Part shown: in pieces, positions 33,943 through 45,292 of the stretch
Numbering within the stretch: the stretch's first letter is position 1
Layout of the letters: each line of letters begins with the position of its first letter
Assembly (NCBI GenBank): GCA_022059125.1
Contig: JAEUWY010000002.1
Span: forward strand, 248,001-312,000
Source: Corynespora cassiicola
Lineage: Eukaryota > Ascomycota > Dothideomycetes > Pleosporales > Corynesporascaceae
Reading direction: 5' to 3'
Length of the DNA stretch: 64,000 nt
Translations under genes and position numbers: made by a program
Notes under the pieces: model-generated
What the model saw: the letters and a program-made list of their open reading frames with translations, nothing else
Told to the model about the DNA's origin: nothing
Database searches by the model: none

Positions 33943-36900
33943 GTTGGTATCCGGAGAGCGGTGACCTGCACCGCGAGACTGAGTGAGCGAGAGTGGCAGA
34001 CACAAGTGAGGGAAAAAGACAGAATGCAAAATCAAATAAGCTCAGCACCGGGCCGTTGAGAAAAGAGAGGTTAAGTGTACAAGAAGGGGGCGAAGTTTTA
34101 ACAGCACAGAGCACGATCGCCATGGAGCACGGGTTTTCTCCATATTGACACTGTTTCAAACTGCGTAACGATGATAGGCAATAATGTCGAGCAGCGGCTA
34201 GCTCAATACCTCGAACCCCCGATGTAGGGGTGGAGTGGAATCTCAGCATCTTGGCGGAGCCAGGTGTTACTTCGCTGCTTCTCCTGGTCCCCACTGTGAA
34301 GCGTCAGATAAGCGTCCGTGTCAAGGCTATGCACGTGCATTGGGGGGTGGGAGGACCTGAGGTGCTCACTCGTTGGACGAATCCCAAATCAGTAGGGGAG
34401 GCTCTTGGCGGGTCCGCTCCGCCAAGGTGTAGTGGGTGCCCCCAAAATTGGAACAATAACTGTTGCTGCTAAGGTTGTCGATCATGGGTGACGACGACTA
34501 CGACGCCAACAGGAGCTTGCGCGGATGGTTGTATGTATACGATGCGGATCTCGAATCAGCGGGCAAAAGCAAGCAGGCCCGTCACAATCTCTGGCAGCAG
34601 CCGGGGCACAGCGAGCGGCAATTCACAAGGGCAGGCTTGGCGGCTCGAGGGCGACCGAGAGAGGGAGGGAGGTTGCTTGCTGGCAGGTCAAGATGGGAGG
34701 AAATGCCTCGATGCCAAACGGGCGAAAAAAACGTTCGAGAACGCGCAGCACGTCCCCATTGGGGGAAGGCGGAAGGCCTCCGTGCGACAGGGGGAAACCT
34801 TCCAGGCGGCGAGGTGCTAGATGAGTCTGCTCTGAAGCGCCTTGCAAAGGTAGCGCCGCCCCCGAATCTTCCCGAGGCCATGTCAAGGCCAAGAGGGTGC
34901 TAGACACGGGAGATGGGCAACCAGAGGGCGATGCGGCTCAAATGCGGTCGTAACCGCCAGGGAGTTGCTTGAAACGGGTGTCGAAACGCCCAAAGCGGAT
35001 CCAATTGTATGGAGCTAGATGCCAAGCATCCCACGTAAAACGCGTGGAAGGGAGGGAGCCCCACTGGCCTAAGACGGCTAAGTCGCGAGATGGGTCTTGG
35101 TATCCAAATGCCATAGCGAGGACTGGCCCATCCGAGCATAGTCGTTGTTTTGCACCCTTCCAGCATGGTCTTGGTACTGTCGGGGCTCCCAGGCGTCGAA
35201 TCAAGGCCCTGTCTCGCGGCCAAAAACCCTTGCCCAAGGCCCACCCAGGCGTTTGACCCTGCCGGCAGCGATACCCAAGCCTTAGGCAAAAGCGTATTTC
35301 AACCTCGCAGCCTCTCAGGGCGGGCGCGCCGGCATTGCACGTGCGTGATCAGAGACCCTAGCCGTCCGTCATGTCACTGGCCGATAAGGCGGCGCGCAGT
35401 CGGGCCGCACTAGACTTCCGACGCAGACAATGTCGGCTGGCCACTTTTACGATACAGGACGCTGTCTGGAAACTTTGATGCCAGCGCTGCCAGCCTGTGC
35501 GCGGCTGCTGTGGACCGCTGATGTCGAAAATAGAAGACGGGTGATTGCCCTCTGGGCCAGCCGGAGGGTCCGGGGAGGTGGTGAGGAGAGGTTGGGGTCG
35601 GCGGACCCACGATGGGGTCTCCAGCATGGCAGCTTGGGACGTGTCTACTTGACACCGAGGGCGACATGCGAGCAACGAGACAAAATTTCCGCGCCGGTCC
35701 GCGAGCGACGCAACGACATGGAGTGAGGCGGAGGGCGGATGAGGGTGGCAGTGACGGCGGCGGCCATGGCGGAAGCGAGATGAGGTGGCTGGCTGGGCGT
35801 TGCGATCTTGGGCCGTGACGTCGACATGGGAAAGCCTATTCGGACAGCAACTCTGCCACACATGGCTCGTCTCGCAAATGCACCGCGTCGCGCTTCCTCG
35901 AGTTGGCCTCGAGTCCATGTGCGGAGTGCGTGCGGCCTTATCATTCACGCTGAGGTGCGGATCACGGAAGCCGTGACGAACTACTCCTCACATGGGCAGC
36001 AGCGCAGCCATCCCCTGAGCGACGCCGGTGCTCCCTTAGGCTTCACTTGCCCGTCTCCAGCGCGGAGGCACATCAGATGCAAGGCTCTGCCGGACGCTTC
36101 CTGTCTGGACACAGCATACCTCCTCTAGTTCCTCGCCCTTCGTCATTTCCTGCACAGGCGCTGGCGGGACCAGCGTCCGCCTCCTGCGCCCTCGTGCGGC
36201 CTCGTCGGAACCGTGGCCATGTGGGTAGGGCTCTGGCTCGCTGTGCCGTAAAGCTCCGGACTGTCTCTGGCTGAGTCGCGACGCTGCCAGCGATCTCCGG
36301 CCCGTCACACGCATATCGAAACTCGTAAGCTGCTTCCTTATCTTGGGCGGAGCCTCGGAAAGAATCGCGTCACTGGATGCAAGTTGCCAGTTAATACCCG
36401 CGGCCAAGGCACCAAGGCCAACCCGTCGTTCACGAAGACGCTCATCGACTCGAACAGGTAGGCGTTGGGCACCCTTTGACGCGGCGCAGAGGCGTGCGAT
36501 CCGATCGGGCGGTAGTGGATGGGGCGTGGGCTCCGCTGCGCGTGCATCCACCGGGCGACGACCACCAACAGGCCCTGCGAACAAGCGGGTCTGACTCGAC
36601 AACACCTCGCCAGCGAAAGGGGGCGGCGGGAAGGCCAACCATAATTGTCAAAAATACCAAGAGACGCTGCGAAAATCCTCATCGCGCCCAAAAATCACGA
36701 TCGCCCGTCGTTAGGGAGGCGAGTAGGTTTCCCATGTCTTCTTCCTTTTGGCGGCTTCTTTGCACGCGCTCGCGACTCAGTTTCGGCGGCCGGGCCAGCT
36801 TGTCAACGTCAGCTCCTGCGAACTATACGCCTCTATAAAGCCGGTGAGCCAGGCACAGAGACAGAGGACTGAGGCTGCAACTTGATGTCCGGGGGGGAGG

Positions 36901-37459
36901 ACCGCGGATCACCTCCTCTTAGAAAAACACCAAAAGGTAAATATTCCACCCGCTGCCCGCGCCGTCCTCTGGGGTACCGTTCTCATTTCCTCTTGTGCTG
37001 TGCTGTCACATGCAAATGTCGTGCTTGTACAAGTTGTAGATCGTGTATAATGCCGCTTAGGTTGACGTCTCCTTTTCTCGAACGCTCTTGGAACGTCTCA
37101 GCCTCTTGGCAACGTCACGTGATTGTTGCCTTCACATCCCCTGAACTGTGCCACTTCTGAAGGCAGCCTGTACTGTTGATGCGCGTTCCATTTTTGTCGA
37201 GTAAATCTGCATTCTGTTCTCAGTATTGCACTTACTTTACATTGCTGTTGCTGTAGTCGTTGCAAGACCGGTGAGCGAGCAGTGCCAGGCTGACAAGGCT
37301 GTGAAGGATGCGACTACCTAGGTACGCGGTCCAATAGAGCTTCATCAGATGATGCATGTCAGATTGGCCCCCGACACCGCCAGCTCAGGTGCAGGAATAA
37401 AGATGGTGACTGCCTTCCTGCTTTTCAAGCCGCAAGGCTAGACTCTTCCTCCTTGCACC
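33943..37459. other. 3.5 kb spacer, no gene supported
   Basis: Holds the promoter of the transporter gene at its left end and the 5' flank of the STAND-N protein at its right end. Between about 34450 and 36850 the sequence is GC-rich, with overlapping open frames on both strands. Their translations are Arg/Pro/Ala-rich, lack domains and do not join through credible introns. A TATA-like CTATAAAG lies at 36833-36840, but no gene clearly starts after it before 37460. Confidence 0.5.
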
Positions 37460-40400
37460 ATGTCTTTCGAGATCGCGGGAAGCGCAGTAGGCGTTGTTTC
37501 CCTCGGCATCAAACTTTGTGAAGATCTGATAACATACATAGGCCATGTCAAGGATAGCAAAACGGAGGTGTCGCAGATCAGTGGTCAGCTGGAGCAACTT
37601 GCTGATATTCTGGAGAAGTTACAAACAATCTCAAGTCAAGCCGGGGCCGATGCCACGAGACTAGTTGATGCCGGAGTTGCGGCGTGCGCGACTGCTCTGC
37701 AGAAGATACAAAATGAACTCCCGGCTCTTAACAACGACGGCGCAGATGCGTCCGTTCGTGCTTCGGTTCGTTCGTGGAGGCGACGGCTTGCATATCCATT
37801 TCTAAAACGAGAAGAGTTGTTCACTCTTAAAGCAGTGCTTGAGAACATACAGCTTAACCTAAACACAGCTTTGCACGCGCTACAGATGTATGAAATCATT
37901 CTCTACGGCTTCTGTGATAATCTACTGATCTGCGGGTAGCGAACTCCAGCAGAAGAGCCACAGGAATGTCATCGCCCGAATTGACCGCCTATCTCACTCC
38001 ACCGACCAAGCGGGTTTGACAACACAGAATGGTGTCGACCGAATAGAAATTGGAATTAGCAATCTGACCTCCACTGTCCATCCAATGGCAGTGGACATGC
38101 ACGCTCTTTCTCAAAGATTCGAGCAGATGATGCTCTCTATGGAGCGCATGGTACGATAGCATGGTGCATCAGCAAGTCGCATGTTAATATCACATAGGAA
38201 GCAACAATTCAAAGCCGACAGCCTGACAACTATCCAGCTGCAATCATTCAGCGCGATGCTTACCGCATGGGTCGGTTGCAGCGCCGCGCCAATCTGACCA
38301 GGCAAAACGGAAACTCGTGTCGGTGTCGACCACGTTCTACAACAGAATCCATCCTCGGGAGCTGGTTCCAATGGCCGGTCTCTTTTTCCAAACAGAAAAC
38401 CCAACTCCATGAGATTTATTGCCCTCTACACAGGTTTTGCGAGACAGAGAAAAACTTCATCACTCGATTCACCATGTGCAGTGCGGTTTTCAAGACCAAG
38501 TTTCAGCTATCCATCAACCTCGCGTTCGCTAGTCGAGGATTTTCCATCACACCATCCCTGCGCTGCATCAGGATCGTAGAAAGCACATCCCCCGGATTTG
38601 AGTTTATTGATACCATATTCCACAGTAACGAAATCAAACAAGACGGTGGTGATTTAAGTCAGAAACTACTGATGTTGTTCGAAAAAAGACAAGCGACGCC
38701 TCATGATAGGCTTGCAGATGGTCGAACGCTCTTGCATGTATGTTAGGTTATAACACGGCAAGTCATGTAGCTCACCGTCTTCCAGCACCTTTTCGGCGTT
38801 TACATCCACTTTTCCCGGGAGATCGCGGGCCAACATCTCCTGCCTTTTATACAGACTCTCGCCTCGCTTATGGGACCACTTATACACGAACAGGATGAAC
38901 AAAAATTGTATGCTCATCGGATCACCTGAGTTTTTATGTGCTTACCATAATTTAGAACGTGCCTCGATTACATCTTACTCAATCATTCTATGCTCGACAT
39001 TGTATTGTTAGAACAGATATATCAGCCCGATATTGAAGAGTACGAGGAGGGACGCATCCCTCTTACCCAAATATGTCTGGAGTTTGGAATAAAGTCAGGC
39101 GGTATCGACATCCTTCCTCTGGGTGAGATCATTCCAGTCTGGCAGAAATCCAAATTTGACTGGTCTGGCATCGATGACTTTCCCCCTCTCTTAATCGCTA
39201 TCCTGGAAAAGTCCTTGAGTAAGATACTGGATCTTTCTGATATTCCTGGAATCTTCGAAGAACTGCTATTTGGATATTCCCCGCTTGAAGTTGCGACAAT
39301 AGTTGGGTGGGTGAAAGGCTGTGAAGTATTCCTTGAATGCAGCAAGCTTCTATGTGATTGGTGTCCTTCGATTCTAATCGCCGCCGTTGAATCTAAAGAC
39401 CCTAAAATCCTCAAATTTTGGATCAACAAGAGAAAATCAGCCGAACCGAAGCTTTTAGAGAATATCGGCTTTCTTGAAGATGCACTTGAGTCTGCAACTA
39501 TGTCAGCTGCACCATTTGAGATGGTGTTCGAAATTATAAGCGCCATAATATGTCAGAGGAATCACATTTTCTGCCTCGCAAAGGAAAAATTGCCAGCCTT
39601 TGAGAGACATTTCAAGACAGATCGTTTGCCTGATGCTGAGTGCAAACTCATCCTGAATACTCTACAGGAAGAAAGAATTCATATCCCAAAATGGTTATTT
39701 CCCAGACCGCCATCGGAATACGTCAAGAAAGATATATTCTTAGGTTTTGGTCCAAAGTACCTCGGCGTATACTCTTATGAGGTTTTTGCATATTACCCTC
39801 GTCTCGCCGATTTCATGTTTCAAGCTGGTTTTAAGGACATATCTGCTAAAGACTTTTCAGGATACTGTCCTCCCAAAATTCCTTCCTCTCTTCTCGTCTA
39901 TCACAGTGGCTATGGAGACTTAGATGCCTGTTTCTGGTTAATATCGAGAGGGATATCCCCCATGGAAAGGTGTATAAATTTCGGCTTCGCAGCAATCTCG
40001 ATCCTTTCAATTCGCTTGGGAATCGGGCTATGTTTTGCCCTTTATCAATTTACCATTCAATCCACCAATTACGAGTGCGAATCATACTCCGTATACCGGA
40101 TTCTGGACCTGCTTCTGGAATACCTGGACGAACATATATGGGACAGCTGTCTTTGTCCATGCAATGAATCAGGGTGCTCTTTCGTTTCAATAGTGGTCAA
40201 GGTCATCGACACGTATTTCTCTGAGAAATGGAGTATAAACAGCAGTGAGAGGGACGCAATAATCTTTCTGGGCCACTTGCTTATTCTGGCACCTTTTGCG
40301 AGGCAGTCTCGCCAAACTGTCACAGACATGATACGGGCGTTTACCTTCAGTGCCCTTGATCTTCAGCATACATGCTGTGCGCTGGAACGTTTCCAATACA

Positions 40401-40801
40401 TCCCTATCAGGTCGTTTCATCCTAGATTCACCCCCAAAAAACTACGGGAGATCGAGCAGGAGGATGTGTTCCTTCGCCAGCGACTGGAAGAGCTTGTTGT
40501 TAGATTTGAATCAGAATACGAGTCTCAAGGCATAGACGTGGTCGAATTCTTTATGATTCATTGGCAGGGCTGCATGGAGGAGGAGCTGCAAAGGCTTGAA
40601 CTTGACGATGCGCAATATGAGCCAGGAAGGAGAGATTTGGGAGTTGTCATGGAAGCTACTGATACAGAATCTGAGGATGGTTATTTTGTTGATGAGGAAT
40701 GGCTTGAAAAGTCCAAGGGAAGACTAAAACGATGTATTCCAGTTGCAGAGACGGTGGAGGAGCTTCGAAAGATTCTTCTCGTTAAAACAGGACGCGAATA
40801 A
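37460..40801 (+). CDS. fungal STAND N-terminal (Helo-like) domain protein, ankyrin-like C-terminus, no NACHT
   Basis: Five exons, 37460-37887, 37940-38150, 38198-38737, 38786-38907 and 38956-40801, give 1048 aa. The introns are 47-52 bp and all junctions keep phase. Residues 1-143 (MSFEIAGSAVGVVSLGIKLC..., SQISGQLEQLADILEKLQ) match the fungal N-terminal domain of STAND/NLR proteins, a helical Helo-like module linked to cell death and membrane targeting. A helical linker follows to about 215. Residues about 380-620 contain ankyrin-like pieces: GRTLLHHLF, DYILLNHSMLDIVLLEQ and SPLEVATIVGWVKGCEVFL. The C-terminal tail has an acidic stretch (ATDTESEDGYFVDEEW). No P-loop NTPase is present, so it is not a full NLR. 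A role in self/non-self or stress signalling is inference. Confidence 0.78.
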
Positions 40802-41606
40802 ACAACCCCAATCTAAGAAAGTTTGTATTCGTAGAAATCGAAGATAAAATCAGGGGCATAGACTCACGGGTTGAAGTTGGCAACTTTTCGGCCGGTGTTT
40901 TGTATCAGGCTCGTGCCGCAAGAGCGCGCTTGCGTTGTGGAAATATTATACAGGCAGGATAGTAAACGTATTGCCTCGCTTCATTATCTTCATACATCAA
41001 AGCTCTCAAGTCTTTCAACTCAAGTGAAATATCACTATTATGTCCGAAGTGGTTATCCAATCTGAGCTACACCCTTTTTTTTAGCTATTATTAGGTTTTC
41101 TTTGGCTCAGAATACGAACATGCACGATGTCATGCTATACGTCTTAGCCGCGTGCCACGACGGTAATTATGGAAAAAATATTTTAATAGTCATGTGTTTG
41201 TTCTCGTTAAGAAAATTAATTGACTATGCTAACGCCACTTACAAAAAACATGTTGAAAAATGCTTGGCATGTGGCAAAGTCGAAAGCTTAAGAAAAGACC
41301 CCATCAATAATAGGTGCGTACTTTTATCAAGATAATACTCAATTGCATGTGATAAGCGATGATTAAAATGCGTATATAACACTTACTTAGTTTTCTATTT
41401 ACTATATTTTAGCACCTTTTACTAAAGACAGATTTACTGCTAGTCAGGTGAATGCAAACTAGACTTTGGACATTCAATTATTAACTAATTTCACTCTAAT
41501 ACTATTCATAAGTAGCATATGCGATTCATTTTAACAATTAATGCATACAATCAAGTCTTTAACTTAGTCTCTCCCGTCCCCAACACTACACGGTTAAGCT
41601 TCCAAC
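40802..41606. other. AT-rich intergenic
   Basis: About 800 bp, strongly AT-rich towards the right. It separates the STAND-N protein from the glucanase gene. No gene, repeat or RNA recognised. Confidence 0.5.
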
Positions 41607-42567
41607 ATGTATTTTGTTCTCTATATTTTCGTTTCTGTGATAGATCTGGTGAGCTCAGCGCCGATAATTGAGCCGCATCTTCACTTGCGCAACGTGACCA
41701 ACAAACAGAGCGGACCTTACAAGCGGGGTCTACCCTTCAACGACCCCCAGGCCACCGAGTTCTTCCAAGATGCCAACTCCAAGGTCTCTTGGATGTACAA
41801 CTGGTACTCTACTGTCGATAATGCAGCAGATAGCTACGAATTTGTGCCTATGTTGTGGTCGGATGCTAAGTTTCAAACCGACATTTGGGGAAAGAACATG
41901 GACTTTTGGGTTCATGTAGGTCCTGGTACGACTCATGCGCTTAGCTTTAATGAACCCGATCAATGCGGGTAAGGAATCAATCTAAATATACTTTAATATG
42001 ATCCTAGAAGGAGCCTACCTCATAATTCCAGTAATGACGGCTCCTGCATGCTAGATGTCGCAAAGACTGTTCAAGCTCATTGCGATTTCATGGAGCCTCT
42101 CCGCAAATACGGTGGCAAGGTTAAGATAATTTCCCCTACAGTTACTAACGGAGTTGGCAACATGGGCATAACTTATCTAAAGCGTTTTCTGGATGGGTGT
42201 AATAGCTGTCAGATTGACGCTGTAGCTTGTCACTGGTGAGTCAGAGCACTTTTGCTGGGATTTGTTCATAATCCCACCATTTGTGCTTATATTAGGTAAA
42301 AGGTACGAAAAGGCCACCAATATCGAGTACTTCAAGAAGCACATCCAAGATGTTCACGATGCGACCAGGCGTCATGTGTGGATTACAGAATGTGGCGCTG
42401 CTGGTAACGAAGCTGAAGTAATCAACTTTCTTCACGCGGTGCTGCCTTGGCTGGACCAGCAAGACTGGATCGAGCGATACACGATGTTCTGGGCTACGTC
42501 TGGATATCTTCTCAACTCCGCAGGCAACGGAATGTCTGAAGTCGGCTGGGTCTACAACACGTATTAA
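41607..42567 (+). CDS. secreted GH128-type (Asl1-like) beta-1,3-glucanase
   Basis: Three exons, 41607-41968, 42032-42235 and 42303-42567, give 276 aa. The introns are 63 and 67 bp. Residues 1-18 form a signal peptide. The mature protein follows the Asl1-like/GH128 fold: WMYNWYSTV near the start, SFNEPDQCG with the likely acid/base Glu, VTNG and DAVACHWYEK across the second splice, and WITECGAAG with the likely nucleophile Glu. FWATSGYLLN follows near the end. The Trp-rich YNW and the NEP and TECG motifs make the family secure. Such enzymes cleave beta-1,3-glucan in the fungal wall, and the role here may be wall remodelling or attack on other fungi. The predicted length is usual for the catalytic domain alone, with no carbohydrate-binding module. 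Confidence 0.85.
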
Positions 42568-43327
42568 GCAACATCCTTCACTTGCCATCGAGGGGAGTGA
42601 TCAATGGGTGATAATAAATCATCATTTGAGCGGGACTATAGGCATATAGGACTGCGTAATAGATGGTACTTGAATAGACGGCTTATCATTCAGCTTTTGG
42701 GCGTCGGATAGACTGAGATCTCGTACAATGGATGGTAAATTGAAAAGACAGGGCAGTCTGACCCTGATCGAGTGTTAATGAAATAATTCATACATGGCCC
42801 CTTCTTGGCCCCTGATTCCCTATGAATATATTAGCTACTTGATCATACTAGTCAAATAGTCTTTTTATGAGCTGATGCCATTGTCGGGGAATTATCCTGT
42901 TGCGACAGGCGAAGATCGCACTCCAAGAATAGTGGGGGCCGCCCTACTCCACCAGGTCCTTCGGTATACACATCACCACGCAAGCCTCGCAAGCACTACC
43001 TAATTGCTGTTAGCGAAACGCTTGATTGAAAGGCAAATCGATGAAATATAGGAGGCGAGGATCCTCCCGACAGCTTATTGGCTGGACTGTGGCGTAAAAT
43101 ACGATTTTTTGGTGGCTATACGCATATCTTCGTGTTCGTATCCTAAGAGAGAACGCCCAGTGCGTACGCCAGACTACCCTACCAGACTTAGAATAGACAA
43201 GGAGGTAATTTAACGCCTTGAAAAACACTTAAAGGATGAAGATTTTGCCTCTCAGGACAGTGTGTAGGTCGCTGTACCCCTTCATCTCTGCTTTCTTTTG
43301 GTTTCTTTTGTCGTTTGCACCACAATC
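42568..43327. other. intergenic, no gene supported
   Basis: 3' flank of the glucanase gene and 5' flank of the RTA1-like gene. No gene or repeat seen. Confidence 0.5.
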
Positions 43328-44311
43328 ATGGATTTCAACCTCCCAGGCACTACCGAACTGGGGCCTGCGACTGCGAACATGTTGTTTCTTAGAGACAGGG
43401 AGGGATACGCAGATCATGCTTTGCTACCATACAACCCTTCCGACATCGCGGCATACATCTTCGTGGGCCTCTTTGCACTGGGCGGCATAGTGCACATTGT
43501 ATTCATGTTCCCGTATCGGGCGCTTTTCCCCATTCCGATAGTCATCGGCTGCGTCAGTGAGTAATTATTATCGTGACTACTCGCACGTCATGCTGTTCGG
43601 CGCAGTGCTAATCTACAAGCAGTGGAATGCTTTTCGTACTATTTCCGCTCTCAGATTCACGACAACGTATACCAAATTCTCCCATTCATCCTCAGCACAC
43701 TGCTCATCATGGGTGCTGCTCCGCTACTTGCAGCCACAATCTACATGTCACTACGAAGATTCTTGCAATCGCTCGACGCCGTCGAATACGCGCCCCTCAG
43801 CATCCGCTGGATGTCCAAACTCTTCGTCTTGGCAGACGTCGGATGCTTTGTCTCACAAATCATGGGCTCTGCGATGCGCGCCGACGTTGATACCGCCGAT
43901 ACGGGCACTAAGCTCCTCATGGGCGGTCTCGTCACTCAAGTCATCATTTTCGTCATCTACATAGCAATGACGGCGACGGTGCATGTTCGGCTAAATCGCG
44001 AGCCTACGCTACCAGCATGCCATCCGGCTATGAATTGGCGACCCATTGTCTTCTCGCTGTACTTTGTGAGCGTCGCATTCCTTATCAGGAACTTGATTCG
44101 CATATTGGAGTTCAAGGCTGATGAACACTCCTTCATCAACTCTGAGGCAGCGCTATATGTGTTTGATGGTGTATTCATGCTGGCAATTGTGTTTTCAATG
44201 GCCATCTTCCATCCAGGCAAATTGATGCGTGCTTCCAGGAAGATTGAAAGGGAGGGGAGTTGGGAGATGAGCGGAGGGCGAGATTCTTTTCGGCCCTTGG
44301 TAAGCTCGTGA
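43328..44311 (+). CDS. RTA1-like lipid-translocating exporter family protein
   Basis: Two exons, 43328-43556 and 43623-44311, give 305 aa with seven predicted membrane helices. The 66 bp intron (donor GTGAGT) interrupts the conserved region just before MECFSYYFRSQIHDN, which matches the E-xx-GY-xxR block of RTA1 proteins. Other family features are YNPSDIAAYIFVGLFAL at the first helix, YMSLRRFLQSL, FVLADVGCFVSQIMGSAM and FLIRNLIRILEF with the charged pair typical of helix 6. RTA1/RSB1 proteins are linked to resistance to toxic lipids such as 7-aminocholesterol and to phytosphingosine export in yeast. The substrate here is unknown. Expected in the plasma membrane. The start ATG lies about 35 residues before helix 1, as usual. 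Confidence 0.88.
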
Positions 44312-45292
44312 TGGGGGACTTGGCTGCCAACCCTGCATGTTTCTTTTGTATTGCATATATCAGGAGTTTCTAAGTTGTGGATTTGATTGCAGCGTTTTCA
44401 AGCAGCGCCTATGGCAGCATTGCAATGTGATAGCCCTGAACAGGTGTTGCCGGGCGGTTAGCATGGTCGTGTGTCAGAGATGTTTGGTCTTAGCTTCATA
44501 GGATTAATTAACATGTTTCATAGAACACCCGTTCTTTCAGGCATCGAGTAAGTTCGGGCTGGAAAGTGGAAGCGAGACCATCTATAAAAAGACTGAGACG
44601 ACGCGCGTGAATGCGCGACATCAGATGGCAGGCTAGCGTCACCCTAGGCCAAATGCGGAATGGCATAATGTTCCCCCACGCGTCTCAGATCGCAAAACAC
44701 GTCTCGTCGCATATCGCTGCTGGTTGATCTACAATTTATCGTCGCAACATGCCCTTGATCATCGCCTCAAAGTTCTCTTCATTTATATCATCATGCAGCT
44801 CGGTAAAGTTTTGTCGGAATGATCTGCGGTGCAGCTCGAGTCCATTGCAGCGGGTTGTTCCTATCATTAGATTTGTATTGACAAATCATTCTGGCAGACC
44901 AACTCTAGCCTTCCAACGTCAGGGAGAGTCCTCTGACTCTAATGTCGGCCAATGAGGATGAAAAATGCTGGGTTCGTACATTTTCGGTATGCATCCGACA
45001 TACTGTCCACTCAAATCACACCTCGCACGGGCATGTGTATCATTGTCATCTAACTGATATATTGTCCGACTTTCAGCATCAATATGGAGTATGACCGGGG
45101 AAATAAGTCTTAGAATATTCAAAATGTACTGCGGCAGGTCGGCTGTTCGGGTTTACTACAGACTAGCGCTAGCTGTATACGATAATGAGGCTGATCGTCA
45201 ACTTTCAGCCGAAGTGAGGGGCAATGGCAATTATGTGACCCGAACACCCATCTTACACCCTTTACGGATCGCATTTGTGCGAGTCTGAAGCA
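44312..45292. other. intergenic, no gene supported
   Basis: About 980 bp between the RTA1-like gene and the short first exon of the HET gene. No open frame with recognisable features. Confidence 0.5.

Noticed and set aside
36036..36638. 200-aa minus-strand ORF in the 3.5 kb spacer
   Set aside because: Arg/Pro/Ala-rich composition typical of GC-rich non-coding frames; both strands equally open.
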